NCBI GenBank assembly: GCA_050250955.1
Contig: JBFWNR010000009.1
Span: 124,001-188,000, forward strand
DNA length: 64,000 bases
From: CAWAYR01 sp050250955
GTDB lineage: Bacteria > Acidobacteriota > Vicinamibacteria > Vicinamibacterales > UBA2999
Direction of reading: 5' to 3'
Shown here: positions 19,248-26,774 of the stretch, in pieces
How the letters are laid out: every line of letters begins with the position of its first letter
Numbering within the stretch: position 1 is the stretch's first letter
The notes under the pieces: generated by a model
Databases searched by the model: none
Told to the model about the DNA's origin: nothing
The model's input: only the letters and a program-made list of their open reading frames with translations
Position numbers and translations under genes: made by a program

Positions 19248-19676
19248 CTAGCGCTCCAGCCACGGCCGCAGCTCGTCGAGCAGCATGGCGGCGACGTGAT
19301 CCTCGGTGAGCGCGTCGGTGCGCACCGGCCCGGCCACCGGCCGCTCGTGCTGGGTGACACGGCTGCCGCGCGACCGCACGACACGGACCAGCGGCTGGGG
19401 CGGATCGACCGTCGGATCCAGGACCAGCTCGATGCCGTCCTCGCGCGATCGCTCGGGCACCAGGCGGACGCCGCCCGACGGCGTCATCACGTCGAAGAGC
19501 AGGCCTTCCCCCCGCAGCGCCGTCGCCATCGCCCGGAAGACCGGCGTTGCCGTCTGTTCGAGGAAGCGGGTGTACTGTCGGCCGGCCGCGTCGGCGCGCT
19601 GGCGGCGTTCGCCGGCGTCGCGTCGCGCGCTTTCGATGGCTTTGACCAGCGACTTACGGAGCAGGGCGATGTCCAT
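19248..19676 (-). CDS. Conserved hypothetical protein coupled to CoA-transferase
   Basis: A 142-residue soluble protein that I do not recognise. The first ~45 residues are charged and helical (KAIESARRDAGERRQRADA), and the C-terminal half looks like mixed alpha/beta. There is no signal peptide, membrane segment or known catalytic motif. Its ATG overlaps the TGA of the CoA-transferase gene (ATGA at 19673-19676 read on the minus strand), so the two are cotranslated and may work together. Its TAG stop comes from the heptamer-like sequence at the gene junction. It converges with the PilT-like gene, seven bases apart. Confidence 0.65.
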   Translation of the reverse strand: MDIALLRKSLVKAIESARRDAGERRQRADAAGRQYTRFLEQTATPVFRAMATALRGEGLLFDVMTPSGGVRLVPERSREDGIELVLDPTVDPPQPLVRVVRSRGSRVTQHERPVAGPVRTDALTEDHVAAMLLDELRPWLER

Positions 19677-20869
19677 CAGACCACTCGTACGGCGCCGGCA
19701 GCCGCCAGCTCCGCGATCGTCGCCCGATCGTAGCCGAGCTCGGCCATCACCGCCGCGGTGTGCTGGCCGAGCACCGGTGGCGGCAGCCGCACCTCGCCCG
19801 GCGTGTCGGAGAGCTTGACCGGCACGCCGGTCACCGCGACCTCGCCGAGCGTGGCATGGGTGACCCGCTGCACCATCCCGCGGGCGGCGGTCTGCGGGTC
19901 GGCGAACACTTCCTCCACGGTCCGCACCGCGCCGCACGGCACCCCGGCGGCGAGCAGCCGCGCCGACCAGTCGGCGCGGGTCCGCGACCGGAACGCGGCG
20001 TCGAGCCTCGGCTTGAGCGCCGCGTAGTGCTCGAGCCGGCCGGCGTTGGAGGCGAAGCGCGGGTCGGCGGCCAGATCGGGCAGGTCGGCGGCCCGGCAGA
20101 ACGCCTGCCACAGCGCGTCGTTGCCGACCGCGAGCGCCAGGTCGCCGTCGGCGGTGGCGAAGGTCTCGTAGGGCGCGATGGTCGGGTGCCGGTTGCCGAG
20201 CCGGCCCGGCGCCGCGCCGGTGGCGAAGAAGTTGCCCGCCTGGTAGGTCAGCAACGCGGTCGTCGCGTCGAGCATGCCCAGATCGACTTCCTGGCCGCGG
20301 CCGGTCCGCTCGCGGGCGACCAGCGCGGCGAGCACGCCCTGCGCCGCGAACATGCCCGAGACGATGTCGACGATGGCCACGCCCAGGCGATACGGCGGCC
20401 CGTCGGCGGCGCCGGTGATGCTCATCAGCCCGCCCTCGGCCTGCATCACCGCGTCGTAGCCGGGCTCGTCGCGGCGGGGGCCGGTCTGGCCGTAGCCGGA
20501 AATCGAACAGTAGACCAGCCGCGGATGGGCGGCGCGAACGGACCTCGCGTCGAGACCGGCACCGTCGAGCGTGCCGGGGCGGAAGTTCTCGACGACGACG
20601 TCGGCGCGTTCCAGCAGCCGCCCGACCAGCGCCCGCCCGCCGGCGGTCTTGAAGTCGACCGCCACGCTCTCCTTGTTGCGGTTGACGCTCAGGAAGTAGG
20701 CGCTCTCCTCGCCGAGGAAGGGCGGCCCCCAGCGCCGGGTGTCGTCGCCGCGTCCGGGGTGTTCCAGCTTGATGACCCGGGCGCCGAGGTCGCCGAGGAT
20801 CATCGTGCAGTAGGGGCCGGAGAGGACGCGGGTGAAGTCGAGAACGGTGAGGCCGGTCAGAGGTCCCAT
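19676..20869 (-). CDS. CaiB/BaiF-family (class III) CoA-transferase
   Basis: A 397-residue member of the formyl-CoA/carnitine CoA-transferase family, which moves CoA between carboxylic acids through an enzyme-aspartyl intermediate. It starts with the typical GLTVLDFTRVLSGPYCTMILGDLGA block. It also shows NRNKESVAVDFK near residue 70, VVENFRPG near 95 and YDAVMQAEGGLMSITG near 140-160, which contains the expected catalytic aspartate. The donor and acceptor cannot be read from sequence. An in-frame ATG at 20884 would add five residues. The coupled 142-residue gene follows. The selenoprotein candidate starts 72 bases away on the other strand. Confidence 0.88.
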   Translation of the reverse strand: MGPLTGLTVLDFTRVLSGPYCTMILGDLGARVIKLEHPGRGDDTRRWGPPFLGEESAYFLSVNRNKESVAVDFKTAGGRALVGRLLERADVVVENFRPGTLDGAGLDARSVRAAHPRLVYCSISGYGQTGPRRDEPGYDAVMQAEGGLMSITGAADGPPYRLGVAIVDIVSGMFAAQGVLAALVARERTGRGQEVDLGMLDATTALLTYQAGNFFATGAAPGRLGNRHPTIAPYETFATADGDLALAVGNDALWQAFCRAADLPDLAADPRFASNAGRLEHYAALKPRLDAAFRSRTRADWSARLLAAGVPCGAVRTVEEVFADPQTAARGMVQRVTHATLGEVAVTGVPVKLSDTPGEVRLPPPVLGQHTAAVMAELGYDRATIAELAAAGAVRVV

Positions 20870-20940
20870 GTCGAGTCCGCACATGGTACCCCGCGCCGCG
20901 GCGTGCGGCGCTCCGCGAGTTGGGGTCTAATGGCCCCGGG

Positions 20941-21189
20941 ATGAGCGAGCCGCCGTTCGTCGTCTACGCCGGCGAGGGCTGACAGCCCTGCGAACGGGTG
21001 AAAGCGTGGCTTTCACACGCCGGCGTGCCGTTCGTGCTGAAGAACGTCGACGACGACCTCGAGGCCTACCATGAGCTCGTCGCGCGCGGCTATCGCACGG
21101 TGCCGGTGACGGTGCGCGGGGCCGACGCGGTGGTCGGCTTCGATGCCGCGGCCCTGGCCGCCCTCACCGGCCGGCCAGCCGGCGGCTGA
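20941..21189 (+). CDS. Glutaredoxin-like selenoprotein candidate (UxxC, UGA at 20980-20982)
   Basis: Read through one in-frame TGA, this 82-residue frame is a complete glutaredoxin-like domain: strand PFVVYAGEG, active site U-Q-P-C at residues 14-17, helix ERVKAWLSHAG, strand VPFVLKNVDDD, the cis-proline motif TVPVTV near residue 58, and the closing VVGFDAAALAALTG helix. In relatives the first active-site residue is cysteine; here the codon is TGA, the position where natural selenocysteine glutaredoxins carry Sec. A perfect hairpin starts 15 bases after the TGA (separate entry). Reading the TGA as a stop leaves a 13-residue stub, and automatic callers would start at GTG 20998 and lose the active site. 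The last 26 bases overlap the convergent homoserine dehydrogenase gene. The alternative is a pseudogene, but nothing else in the frame is broken. Sec machinery genes are not in this window. Confidence 0.8.
20998..21016 (+). promoter_or_regulatory. Predicted bacterial SECIS hairpin
   Basis: GTGAAAGC-GTG-GCTTTCAC is a perfect 8-bp stem with a three-base loop whose first base is G, inside the coding frame. The loop begins 23 bases after the TGA. Bacterial SECIS elements need a short stem with a G at the start of a small apical loop, roughly 16-37 bases past the UGA, so position, size and loop base all fit. Confidence 0.75.
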
Positions 21190-22204
21190 CCCGCGCCAGG
21201 TCGGCGACCAGGCCGTAGGCCGTCTGGGTCAGCCCGCCGTCGCGCTGCACGATGCCGATCTCGCCGAGCGGATCGGTCGACAGATACAGCGCGTTCTCCA
21301 GCCCCGACACCTGGGCCAGCGGATCGTCGGCGGCGAGCCACTCCGGGGTGGCGGTGGTGATCACTGCGCCGGCGCCGCGCGCGCCGCGCACGACGTGGCG
21401 CAGCCGCAGGCCCTGGGCACGACCCCGGGTCAGCGCGTCGGGCTCCAGATCGCGGATGCCGCGGCGGACGACGTCGTGCGGCGTGATGCCGGCATCGAGC
21501 AGCGCGTTGGCCAGCGCCGCGGCCTTGGCGGCGGCGTCCCACCCGTCGAGGTCCAGCGCGGGATCGGCCTCGGCGATGCCACGCCGCTGCATCTCGGCGA
21601 GCGCGGCGTCGAACGGCTCGCCGCGTTCGAGCGCGGTCAGGATGTAGCCGCACGTCGTGTTGACGACGCCGCGGAACGCGGTCACGCGCGCCGCCGGCAG
21701 GGCGTCGGCGACCAGCGAGAACACCGGCACGCCGTCCATCACGGCACTCTCGCACAGGAAGGCGCGGTCCACCTTCCGGGCCAGCAGGGCCAGCGCGCGC
21801 CAGGCGAACGCCGCGGGCCCCTTGTTGGCGGTGACCACGTGGGCGCCGGCGTCGAGCGCCGCACGGACGTGGCTGAGCGCCGGCTCGCCCCGCTCGGGGT
21901 CGAGCCCGCTGGTCTCGACGACCACGACCCGCCCGGCGCGACACGGGGCCGCCAGCCGCGGCAAGGTCGCGGCGAGGTAACCGATGCCGGCGCCGGAGGT
22001 CACCGGGCCGCCAGGCGGTGCGTCCAGGGTGCCAGGGGCGACGCCGTTGGCATCGAACCAGCCGCCGCGCGACGGCGAGCAGCAGCCGACGAGCGTCCAC
22101 GCGAAGGGCAGCTGCCCGTCGAGCTCGTCGAGCAGGGCGATCAGGCGGCGGCCGACCCGGCCGGCGCCGACCAGCACGAGCTGCAGGGGCGGCGCGGTGG
22201 CCAT
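21164..22204 (-). CDS. hom: Homoserine dehydrogenase, short form without ACT domain
   Basis: Reduces aspartate semialdehyde to homoserine for threonine and methionine synthesis. The 346-residue protein has an N-terminal NAD(P) site GAGRVGRRL, TANKGPAAFAWR near residue 130, and the catalytic-domain blocks VNTTCGYILTALERG near 195 and EADPALDLDGWDAAAKAA near 220, which include the substrate-binding acidic residues. The regulatory ACT domain found in longer homologues is absent, so threonine feedback may be missing. The ATG overlaps the aminotransferase stop (ATGA), so the pair is coupled. The C-terminal 26 bases overlap the glutaredoxin gene on the other strand. Confidence 0.88.
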   Translation of the reverse strand: MATAPPLQLVLVGAGRVGRRLIALLDELDGQLPFAWTLVGCCSPSRGGWFDANGVAPGTLDAPPGGPVTSGAGIGYLAATLPRLAAPCRAGRVVVVETSGLDPERGEPALSHVRAALDAGAHVVTANKGPAAFAWRALALLARKVDRAFLCESAVMDGVPVFSLVADALPAARVTAFRGVVNTTCGYILTALERGEPFDAALAEMQRRGIAEADPALDLDGWDAAAKAAALANALLDAGITPHDVVRRGIRDLEPDALTRGRAQGLRLRHVVRGARGAGAVITTATPEWLAADDPLAQVSGLENALYLSTDPLGEIGIVQRDGGLTQTAYGLVADLARVSRRLAGR

Positions 22205-23340
22205 CACGACGCCGTGGCGGGCCACCGGTCGAGCAGCGCGTCCAGGCACGTCAAGCCGGCCATCACCGCGTCCGTGTGCTCCCCGACCCCGATGCGCAGA
22301 TAGCCGTCCATGCCGAACTGATCGCCGGGCACGACGAGCACGCCGTCCTCGTCGCGCAGCCGCGTCACCAGGGCGGTCGAGTTGGCCGGGTGGGCGTAGC
22401 GGGCGTAGACGAAGGCGCCGGCGTCGGACGGTATCCAGGAGAAGCGGGCGGCGCGGGCGGCGAGCCAGTCTTCGACGCGGGGCAGATTCCCGGTGATCAC
22501 CTGCCGCGTCCGCGCCAGCAGGCGGGCGCGCGTGTCCGGCGCCAGCGCCACCCGGGCGAGCCGGTCGCTCAACGCGCCCGGGGCGATCGTCGTGTAGTCG
22601 TGATAGCTCCACAACGCCTCGGCCACCTCGGGCGTGGAGACCACCCACCCGACGCGCAGGCCGGGCAGGCCGTAGGCCTTCGACAGGCCGCTCGTCACCA
22701 TCACCCGCTCGCCGCGCCCCCACATCGACGGCGACGCGACGCCGTCGCGTTCGGCGCCGCGATAGATCTCGTCGCTGACGATCCAGCAGCCGTGGCGCGC
22801 GGCGACGGTGGCGATGGCGTCGAGGTCCTCGGCGCCGATCCGCAGGCCGGTGGGGTTGTTCGGCGTACACAGCACGATCGCCCGCGTGCGAGGGCCGACG
22901 AGCGCGGTCAGATGGTCCAGGTCGACGCGCCACCGGCCGGCGGCCTGGTCCGCCACCAGCGGCCACTCGCGGACGTGGCCGCCGAAGGCCCGCACCAGGC
23001 CGTGGGTCTGCATGTAGGTCGGGACCAGCACCACCACCTCGTCGTCGGGCTGCACCAGGTACCAGGCGGCGAGGAAGTTGGCTTCGGCGCCGCCGTTGGT
23101 GACCTCGACGTGCTGCGGGCCGGCCCCGGAATACAGACCGGCAATCGCCGTCCGCAGCGCCTCGGTGCCGTTGGTCTGGGTGTAGACGAGCGGCTGGTCG
23201 AGCACGGCGTCGAGTGCCGAGGCGTCGCCGACCAGCTCGCGCACGGTCAGCGGCCGCACGCCGCTTTCCGAGAGGTTGATGCGCACCCGGTGCTCCCAGA
23301 TCGACTGGAAGCGCTCCATCGCGAACGGTTCGACCCGCAT
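22204..23340 (-). CDS. PLP-dependent aminotransferase, class I/II
   Basis: A 378-residue fold-type I aminotransferase. The PLP lysine is in SGLSKAYGLPGLRVGW near residue 220. TPNNPTG near residue 165, the aspartate in VSDEIYRG near 190 and the carboxylate-binding arginine region GYLRIGVGE near 350 are all present. The substrate is not defined; coupling with homoserine dehydrogenase suggests aspartate-family amino acid metabolism. The start at 23340 leaves 27 bases to the divergent SUMF1-domain gene. No in-frame interruption is seen. Confidence 0.85.
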   Translation of the reverse strand: MRVEPFAMERFQSIWEHRVRINLSESGVRPLTVRELVGDASALDAVLDQPLVYTQTNGTEALRTAIAGLYSGAGPQHVEVTNGGAEANFLAAWYLVQPDDEVVVLVPTYMQTHGLVRAFGGHVREWPLVADQAAGRWRVDLDHLTALVGPRTRAIVLCTPNNPTGLRIGAEDLDAIATVAARHGCWIVSDEIYRGAERDGVASPSMWGRGERVMVTSGLSKAYGLPGLRVGWVVSTPEVAEALWSYHDYTTIAPGALSDRLARVALAPDTRARLLARTRQVITGNLPRVEDWLAARAARFSWIPSDAGAFVYARYAHPANSTALVTRLRDEDGVLVVPGDQFGMDGYLRIGVGEHTDAVMAGLTCLDALLDRWPATAS

Positions 23341-23350
23341 AGCCGCCGAG

Positions 23351-23356
23351 TATACT
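23351..23356 (+). promoter_or_regulatory. TATACT -10 box close to start codon
   Basis: TATACTGACC stands 11 bases before the ATG at 23368, so the mRNA leader would be only a few bases long. The same ten bases occur at 40736, directly before the XRE-cupin gene. Confidence 0.5.
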
Positions 23357-23367
23357 GACCAGACCTC

Positions 23368-24207
23368 ATGCGCGAAGAGCTGCAGCCGCGGTTCGTCGAG
23401 GTACCCGCCGGCGACTTCATCATGGGCGCCCCCGACGGCGACGACGACGAGCGCCCGGTGCGGCGGGTCACGCTCGACCGCTTCTTCCTCTCCGCGCACC
23501 CGATCACCAACGCGCAGTACGCCGAGTTCGTCCGCCACACCGGCCATCGCGCGCCCGATGTGCGCGACCTGCCGTCGTTCGTGGCCCTGGCGGCCGAGGC
23601 GGCGTTCCGCGAGCTGGCGTCGCCCTACGTCTGGCGGGGCGGCGACCTGCCGAAGGATCGCGGGCTCCACCCGGTCACGCTGGTCACCCACGCCGACGCC
23701 GTCGCCTACTGCGTCTGGCTGGGCACCCGGCTGGGACGCGCCGTGCGTCTGCCCACCGAAGCCGAGTGGGAACGATCCGCCCGCGGCGGCATCGATGGAC
23801 GCCGCTATCCGTGGGGCGACGAAATCGATCCCTCGCGGTCGAACTTCCTGCCCGACGTCGGCCTGAAGCGCATGCGCGGGACCCGACCGGTCGGCACCTA
23901 TCCCCCCAATCCCTACGGGCTGCACGACATGTCCGGCAACGTCTGGGAGTGGGTCGCCGACTGGTACCAGGCCGACGGCTACGCTGCCGGCGATGTCGCC
24001 AACCCCACCGGGCCGGTGTCCGGCACGCTGCGCGTGCTGCGTGGCGGTTCGTGGGTGACCCACGACGTCCGCCAGCTGCGTTGCTCGCACCGCCACAAAG
24101 TGCCCCCCGACACCTACGCGTACTCGATCGGGTTCCGCGTGGCGTACTCCGACACGCACGAGATCGCCGCGTCGCTCGCCGACGAGGAGGAGGGGGCCCT
24201 GCAATGA
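23368..24207 (+). CDS. SUMF1/formylglycine-generating-enzyme-like domain protein lacking active cysteines
   Basis: A 279-residue protein of the SUMF1 (FGE-sulfatase) fold: VPAGDFIMGAPDGD at the N terminus, LPTEAEWERSARGG near residue 130, the NPYGLHDMSGNVWEWVADW block near 180, and VLRGGSWVTHD near 225. True formylglycine-generating enzymes have a catalytic cysteine pair just after RGGS. Here those positions read THDVRQL, and the only nearby cysteine (RCSHR) is misplaced. It is therefore unlikely to oxidise sulfatase cysteines and more probably acts as a binding or nonheme-iron-type SUMF1 relative. There is no signal peptide. It is coupled by ATGA overlap to the SIMPL gene. Confidence 0.8.
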   Translation: MREELQPRFVEVPAGDFIMGAPDGDDDERPVRRVTLDRFFLSAHPITNAQYAEFVRHTGHRAPDVRDLPSFVALAAEAAFRELASPYVWRGGDLPKDRGLHPVTLVTHADAVAYCVWLGTRLGRAVRLPTEAEWERSARGGIDGRRYPWGDEIDPSRSNFLPDVGLKRMRGTRPVGTYPPNPYGLHDMSGNVWEWVADWYQADGYAAGDVANPTGPVSGTLRVLRGGSWVTHDVRQLRCSHRHKVPPDTYAYSIGFRVAYSDTHEIAASLADEEEGALQ

Positions 24208-24917
24208 CCCGACACGTCCTGCGCGCCGTCGTGATCGCGACCGCCGTCGCGGCCGGGCCCGCCGGCCTGGCGGCGCAGCCGCCATCGCCGCCTCCGCCCG
24301 TGGTCGTCGTCCGCGGCGAAGGGGAAGTGCGGGTCCAGCCCGATGTCGCCTTCATCACGCTGGCGACCGAACACCGCGCCGCCACCGCGCGGGAGGCACA
24401 GGCGCAGGGCGCCGCGGCGATGGCCGCCGTGCAGCAGCGGCTGGCCGGCGCCGGCGTGGCCAAGGACGCCATCCGCACGCTCTCCTACGACCTGCAGGCG
24501 CAGTTCGACTACGTGAGCGGAAAGCAGGTGCCGCGCGGGTTTCTCGCCCGCAACGTCGTCGAAGTCCGCGCCGACGTGCCGCGGGTCGGCGAGCTGCTGG
24601 AGCAGGCGATCGCCGCCGGCGGCACCGCCGTCCAGGGCGTGCGCTTCGACGTCAGGAACCGCACCGAGCTGGAGCGTCAGGCAATCACCCGGGCCGTCGC
24701 CGACGCGCGGGCCCGCGCCGCCGCGGCCGCCGAAGGCGCCGGCGCGACGATCGTCGCCGTGCTGCGCATCGAGGAAGACGGCGTGGTCCGCCCGGTCGAG
24801 CCGCCGATGATGCGCATGGCCGCCGACAGCATCGCCGCCGCGCCGCCGCCGCCGCCGATCGCCGCCGGCGAGACCGTGATTCGCGCGACCGTCACGCTGA
24901 CGGCGGCCATCAAGTAG
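24204..24917 (+). CDS. SIMPL-domain (DUF541) periplasmic protein
   Basis: A 237-residue exported protein. Residues 1-23 form a signal peptide (LRAVVIATAVAAGPAGLAAQ). The mature part has the SIMPL pattern: VVRGEGEVRVQPDVAFITL at the start, RTLSYDLQAQFDY near residue 95, VQGVRFDVRN near 140 and a C-terminal beta strand VIRATVTLTAAIK. Family members form periplasmic oligomers of poorly known function, some linked to oxidative stress. It overlaps the SUMF1-domain gene by four bases. Downstream lies the richest heptamer repeat region of the window. Confidence 0.85.
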   Translation: MTRHVLRAVVIATAVAAGPAGLAAQPPSPPPPVVVVRGEGEVRVQPDVAFITLATEHRAATAREAQAQGAAAMAAVQQRLAGAGVAKDAIRTLSYDLQAQFDYVSGKQVPRGFLARNVVEVRADVPRVGELLEQAIAAGGTAVQGVRFDVRNRTELERQAITRAVADARARAAAAAEGAGATIVAVLRIEEDGVVRPVEPPMMRMAADSIAAAPPPPPIAAGETVIRATVTLTAAIK

Positions 24918-24943
24918 CGGCTGGCGGCTGGCGGCTAGCGGCT
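24918..24943. repeat. Heptamer repeat (GGCTGGC/GGCTAGC)
   Basis: Three to four imperfect copies directly after the SIMPL stop; its TAG stop is the first TAG of the array. The gap to 25058 holds this array, about 75 ordinary bases, and the large array at 25024. Confidence 0.75.
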
Positions 24944-25023
24944 AGTCCCAATGACGTCCTTGTGCACGCGGTCGCTGGAAGACGACAGGCCGGGAACTTC
25001 CACCAGGCCCTTTCCGTTGTTCG

Positions 25024-25072
25024 CTAGCCGCTAGCCGCTAGCCGCTAGCCGCTAGCCGCTAGCCGCTAGCCG
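25024..25072. repeat. Perfect (CTAGCCG)7 tandem array
   Basis: Seven exact copies of the 7-base unit CTAGCCG, 49 bases in all. Because 7 is not a multiple of 3 and the unit reads TAG on both strands, the array contains a stop in all six frames. The DNA glycosylase gene on the minus strand ends inside it, at 25059. Confidence 0.95.
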
Positions 25073-25691
25073 CAGGTGTCCCGAGTTCCAGGCTCCTCCA
25101 CAGGTACCACGCGGCGACGGTGCGATGCGGCCGCCACGGCTCGGCCAGCCGCAGCGCGCGCGTCGGCGCCGGCCGCGTCCGCAACCCGTAGACGCGCTGC
25201 ATCGCCGTCAGCAGGCCGAGGTCGTCGGCCGGAAAGACGTCGGGGCGGTGCAGCTGGAACATCAGGAAGATCTCCGCCGTCCAGCGGCCGATGCCGAGCA
25301 CCGCGGTCAGCGCCTGGAGCGCGGCGGCGTCGTCCTGCCCGGGCAGTGCCTCCAGGTCGAGCCGGCCGTCGCGCACCCGCGACGCCAGATCGCGGACGAA
25401 GCGCACCTTGTTGGTGCTGAGGCCGACGCCGCGCAGCGTGGCGTCGTCGAGGGCGAGCAGGCGCGATGGCGAGGGCTGAGTGGCGGGGAACAGCCCGCAC
25501 AGGCGCCCGAAGATCGTCGCCGCCGCCTTGGTGGACAGCTGCTGCGAGACGATGGCGCGGAGCAGCAGGAAGAACGGGTCGCCGGCAGCGGTGGTGCCGA
25601 GCCGGCAGGGGCCGGCGCGGCGGATGAGATCGGCCAGCACCGGATCGGACGCCATTAGATGCCGGCGCGCACGCCGGGTGTCGAGGGGCAC
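25059..25691 (-). CDS. HhH-GPD DNA glycosylase, AlkA-like (3-methyladenine DNA glycosylase II)
   Basis: Base excision repair of alkylated bases. The ~210-residue protein has a helix-hairpin-helix with LTAVLGIGRWTAEIFLM near residue 125, followed by the catalytic aspartate region FPADDLGL near 155. FLLLRAIVSQQLSTKAA near residue 45 is another family block. The length fits the short AlkA form without the N-terminal TBP-like domain. The GTG at 25691 is preferred; a further GTG at 25727 is possible. The last four residues (AASG) and the TAG stop are encoded by the heptamer array, so the gene's end has been set by the repeat. Confidence 0.85.
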   Translation of the reverse strand: MPLDTRRARRHLMASDPVLADLIRRAGPCRLGTTAAGDPFFLLLRAIVSQQLSTKAAATIFGRLCGLFPATQPSPSRLLALDDATLRGVGLSTNKVRFVRDLASRVRDGRLDLEALPGQDDAAALQALTAVLGIGRWTAEIFLMFQLHRPDVFPADDLGLLTAMQRVYGLRTRPAPTRALRLAEPWRPHRTVAAWYLWRSLELGTPAASG

Positions 25692-25796
25692 CGCGCGATC
25701 ATGCCACGATGCCGAATCCGCATTCACTGCAGCGAATTTGTCGCTCGACGCCGGTGTTCGTCACAGGCGTGTCGTGCGACGACGCGATTTGTGCCA

Positions 25797-25810
25797 TAAG
25801 CTGGAAGCTT
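25797..25810 (+). promoter_or_regulatory. Shared promoter-like element upstream of cysM
   Basis: TAAGCTGGAAGCTT lies just before the cysM ATG. A near copy, TAGACTGGAAGCTTCC, lies before the carrier-E1 gene at 27203. The TAnnnT part fits a -10 box, and CTGGAAGCTT is identical in both, suggesting common control. Confidence 0.4.
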
Positions 25811-25814
25811 GCCC

Positions 25815-26774
25815 ATGGACGCCACGCTGGTGAACGCGATCGGCAACACGCCGCTGGTCCGGCTGACGCGCCTCGAGCGCGACGTGCCCGGGCTGGAGCT
25901 GTACGGCAAGCTCGAAGCCAGTAATCCCGGCGGGTCGGTGAAGGACCGCGCCGCGCGGCACATGATCCTCGAAGGCCTCCGCTCGGGCGCTCTCGGGCCC
26001 GGCAAGCGCCTGCTCGACGCCACCTCCGGCAACACCGGCATCGCCTACGCGATGCTGGGCGCCGCCCTCGGCTTCCCGGTGACGCTGTGCGTGCCGGCCA
26101 GTGCCAGCCCCGAACGCAAGCGCATCCTCACCGCCTACGGCGCCGAACTGGTCTACACCGATCCGATGGACGGGTCCGACGGCGCAATCGTCGAGGCCAG
26201 GCGCCGCTACGCGGCGGCGCCCGACCAGTATTTCTATCCCGACCAGTACAACAACGACTTCAACTGGCGCGCCCACTACGAGACGACCGGTCCCGAGATC
26301 CTGTCCGGCACCGCCGGCCGCATCACGCACTTCGTGGCCGCGCTCGGCACCAGCGGCACCTTCATGGGCACGGGCCGCTTCCTGCGCGCCAACATTCCGG
26401 ACGTCGTGCTCATCTCGGTGCAGCCGGAGTCACCGCTGCACGGCCTCGAGGGCCTGAAGCACATGGCCTCGGCGATCGTGCCCGGCATCTACGACGAGAC
26501 CCTGGCCGACCACGCCGCCGAGGTGTCCACCGAGGCCGCGCACGAGATGACCCGTCGCCTGGCTCGTGACGAGGGGCTGCTGGTGGGCGTGTCGAGCGGC
26601 GCCAACGTCGCCGCCGGGATCGCCCGCGCCGCCGCGGCGATGCATTCGCGCGACCGTGTGGTCATGGTGGTGATCCTCTGCGATGCCGGCGACCGTTACC
26701 TGTCGGAGCACTTCTGGGACGAGGGACGCCCGGCTGCCGCTTCGGCGTCGCTGTCGGAGGCCCCGGCGTCGTGA
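25815..26774 (+). CDS. cysM: Cysteine synthase of the CysM type
   Basis: A 319-residue PLP beta-replacement enzyme: PLP lysine in NPGGSVKDRAA near residue 40, phosphate-binding TSGNTGIAYA near 70, GTSGTFMGTGRFL near 180 and the C-terminal SSGANVAAGIA block near 260. It is followed directly by a JAMM peptidase and a sulfur-carrier/E1 fusion. The same three activities (CysM, CysO, Mec+) form the mycobacterial pathway in which CysM takes sulfur from a carrier-protein thiocarboxylate rather than free sulfide. O-phosphoserine as acceptor is therefore likely by context. The ATG at 25815 is preferred over a TTG at 25809. The stop overlaps the next gene's GTG. Confidence 0.88.
   Translation: MDATLVNAIGNTPLVRLTRLERDVPGLELYGKLEASNPGGSVKDRAARHMILEGLRSGALGPGKRLLDATSGNTGIAYAMLGAALGFPVTLCVPASASPERKRILTAYGAELVYTDPMDGSDGAIVEARRRYAAAPDQYFYPDQYNNDFNWRAHYETTGPEILSGTAGRITHFVAALGTSGTFMGTGRFLRANIPDVVLISVQPESPLHGLEGLKHMASAIVPGIYDETLADHAAEVSTEAAHEMTRRLARDEGLLVGVSSGANVAAGIARAAAAMHSRDRVVMVVILCDAGDRYLSEHFWDEGRPAAASASLSEAPAS

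Noticed and set aside
20998..21189. Short conventional gene starting at GTG 20998
   Set aside because: This start falls after the active site and removes the first strand of the glutaredoxin fold. The reading from 20941 through the TGA explains the conserved fold and hairpin better.
20941..21189. Pseudogene explanation for the in-frame TGA
   Set aside because: A single TGA exactly at the catalytic cysteine position, with a SECIS-like stem and an otherwise intact frame, is much less likely under random decay. It is kept as the main alternative until Sec machinery is confirmed.
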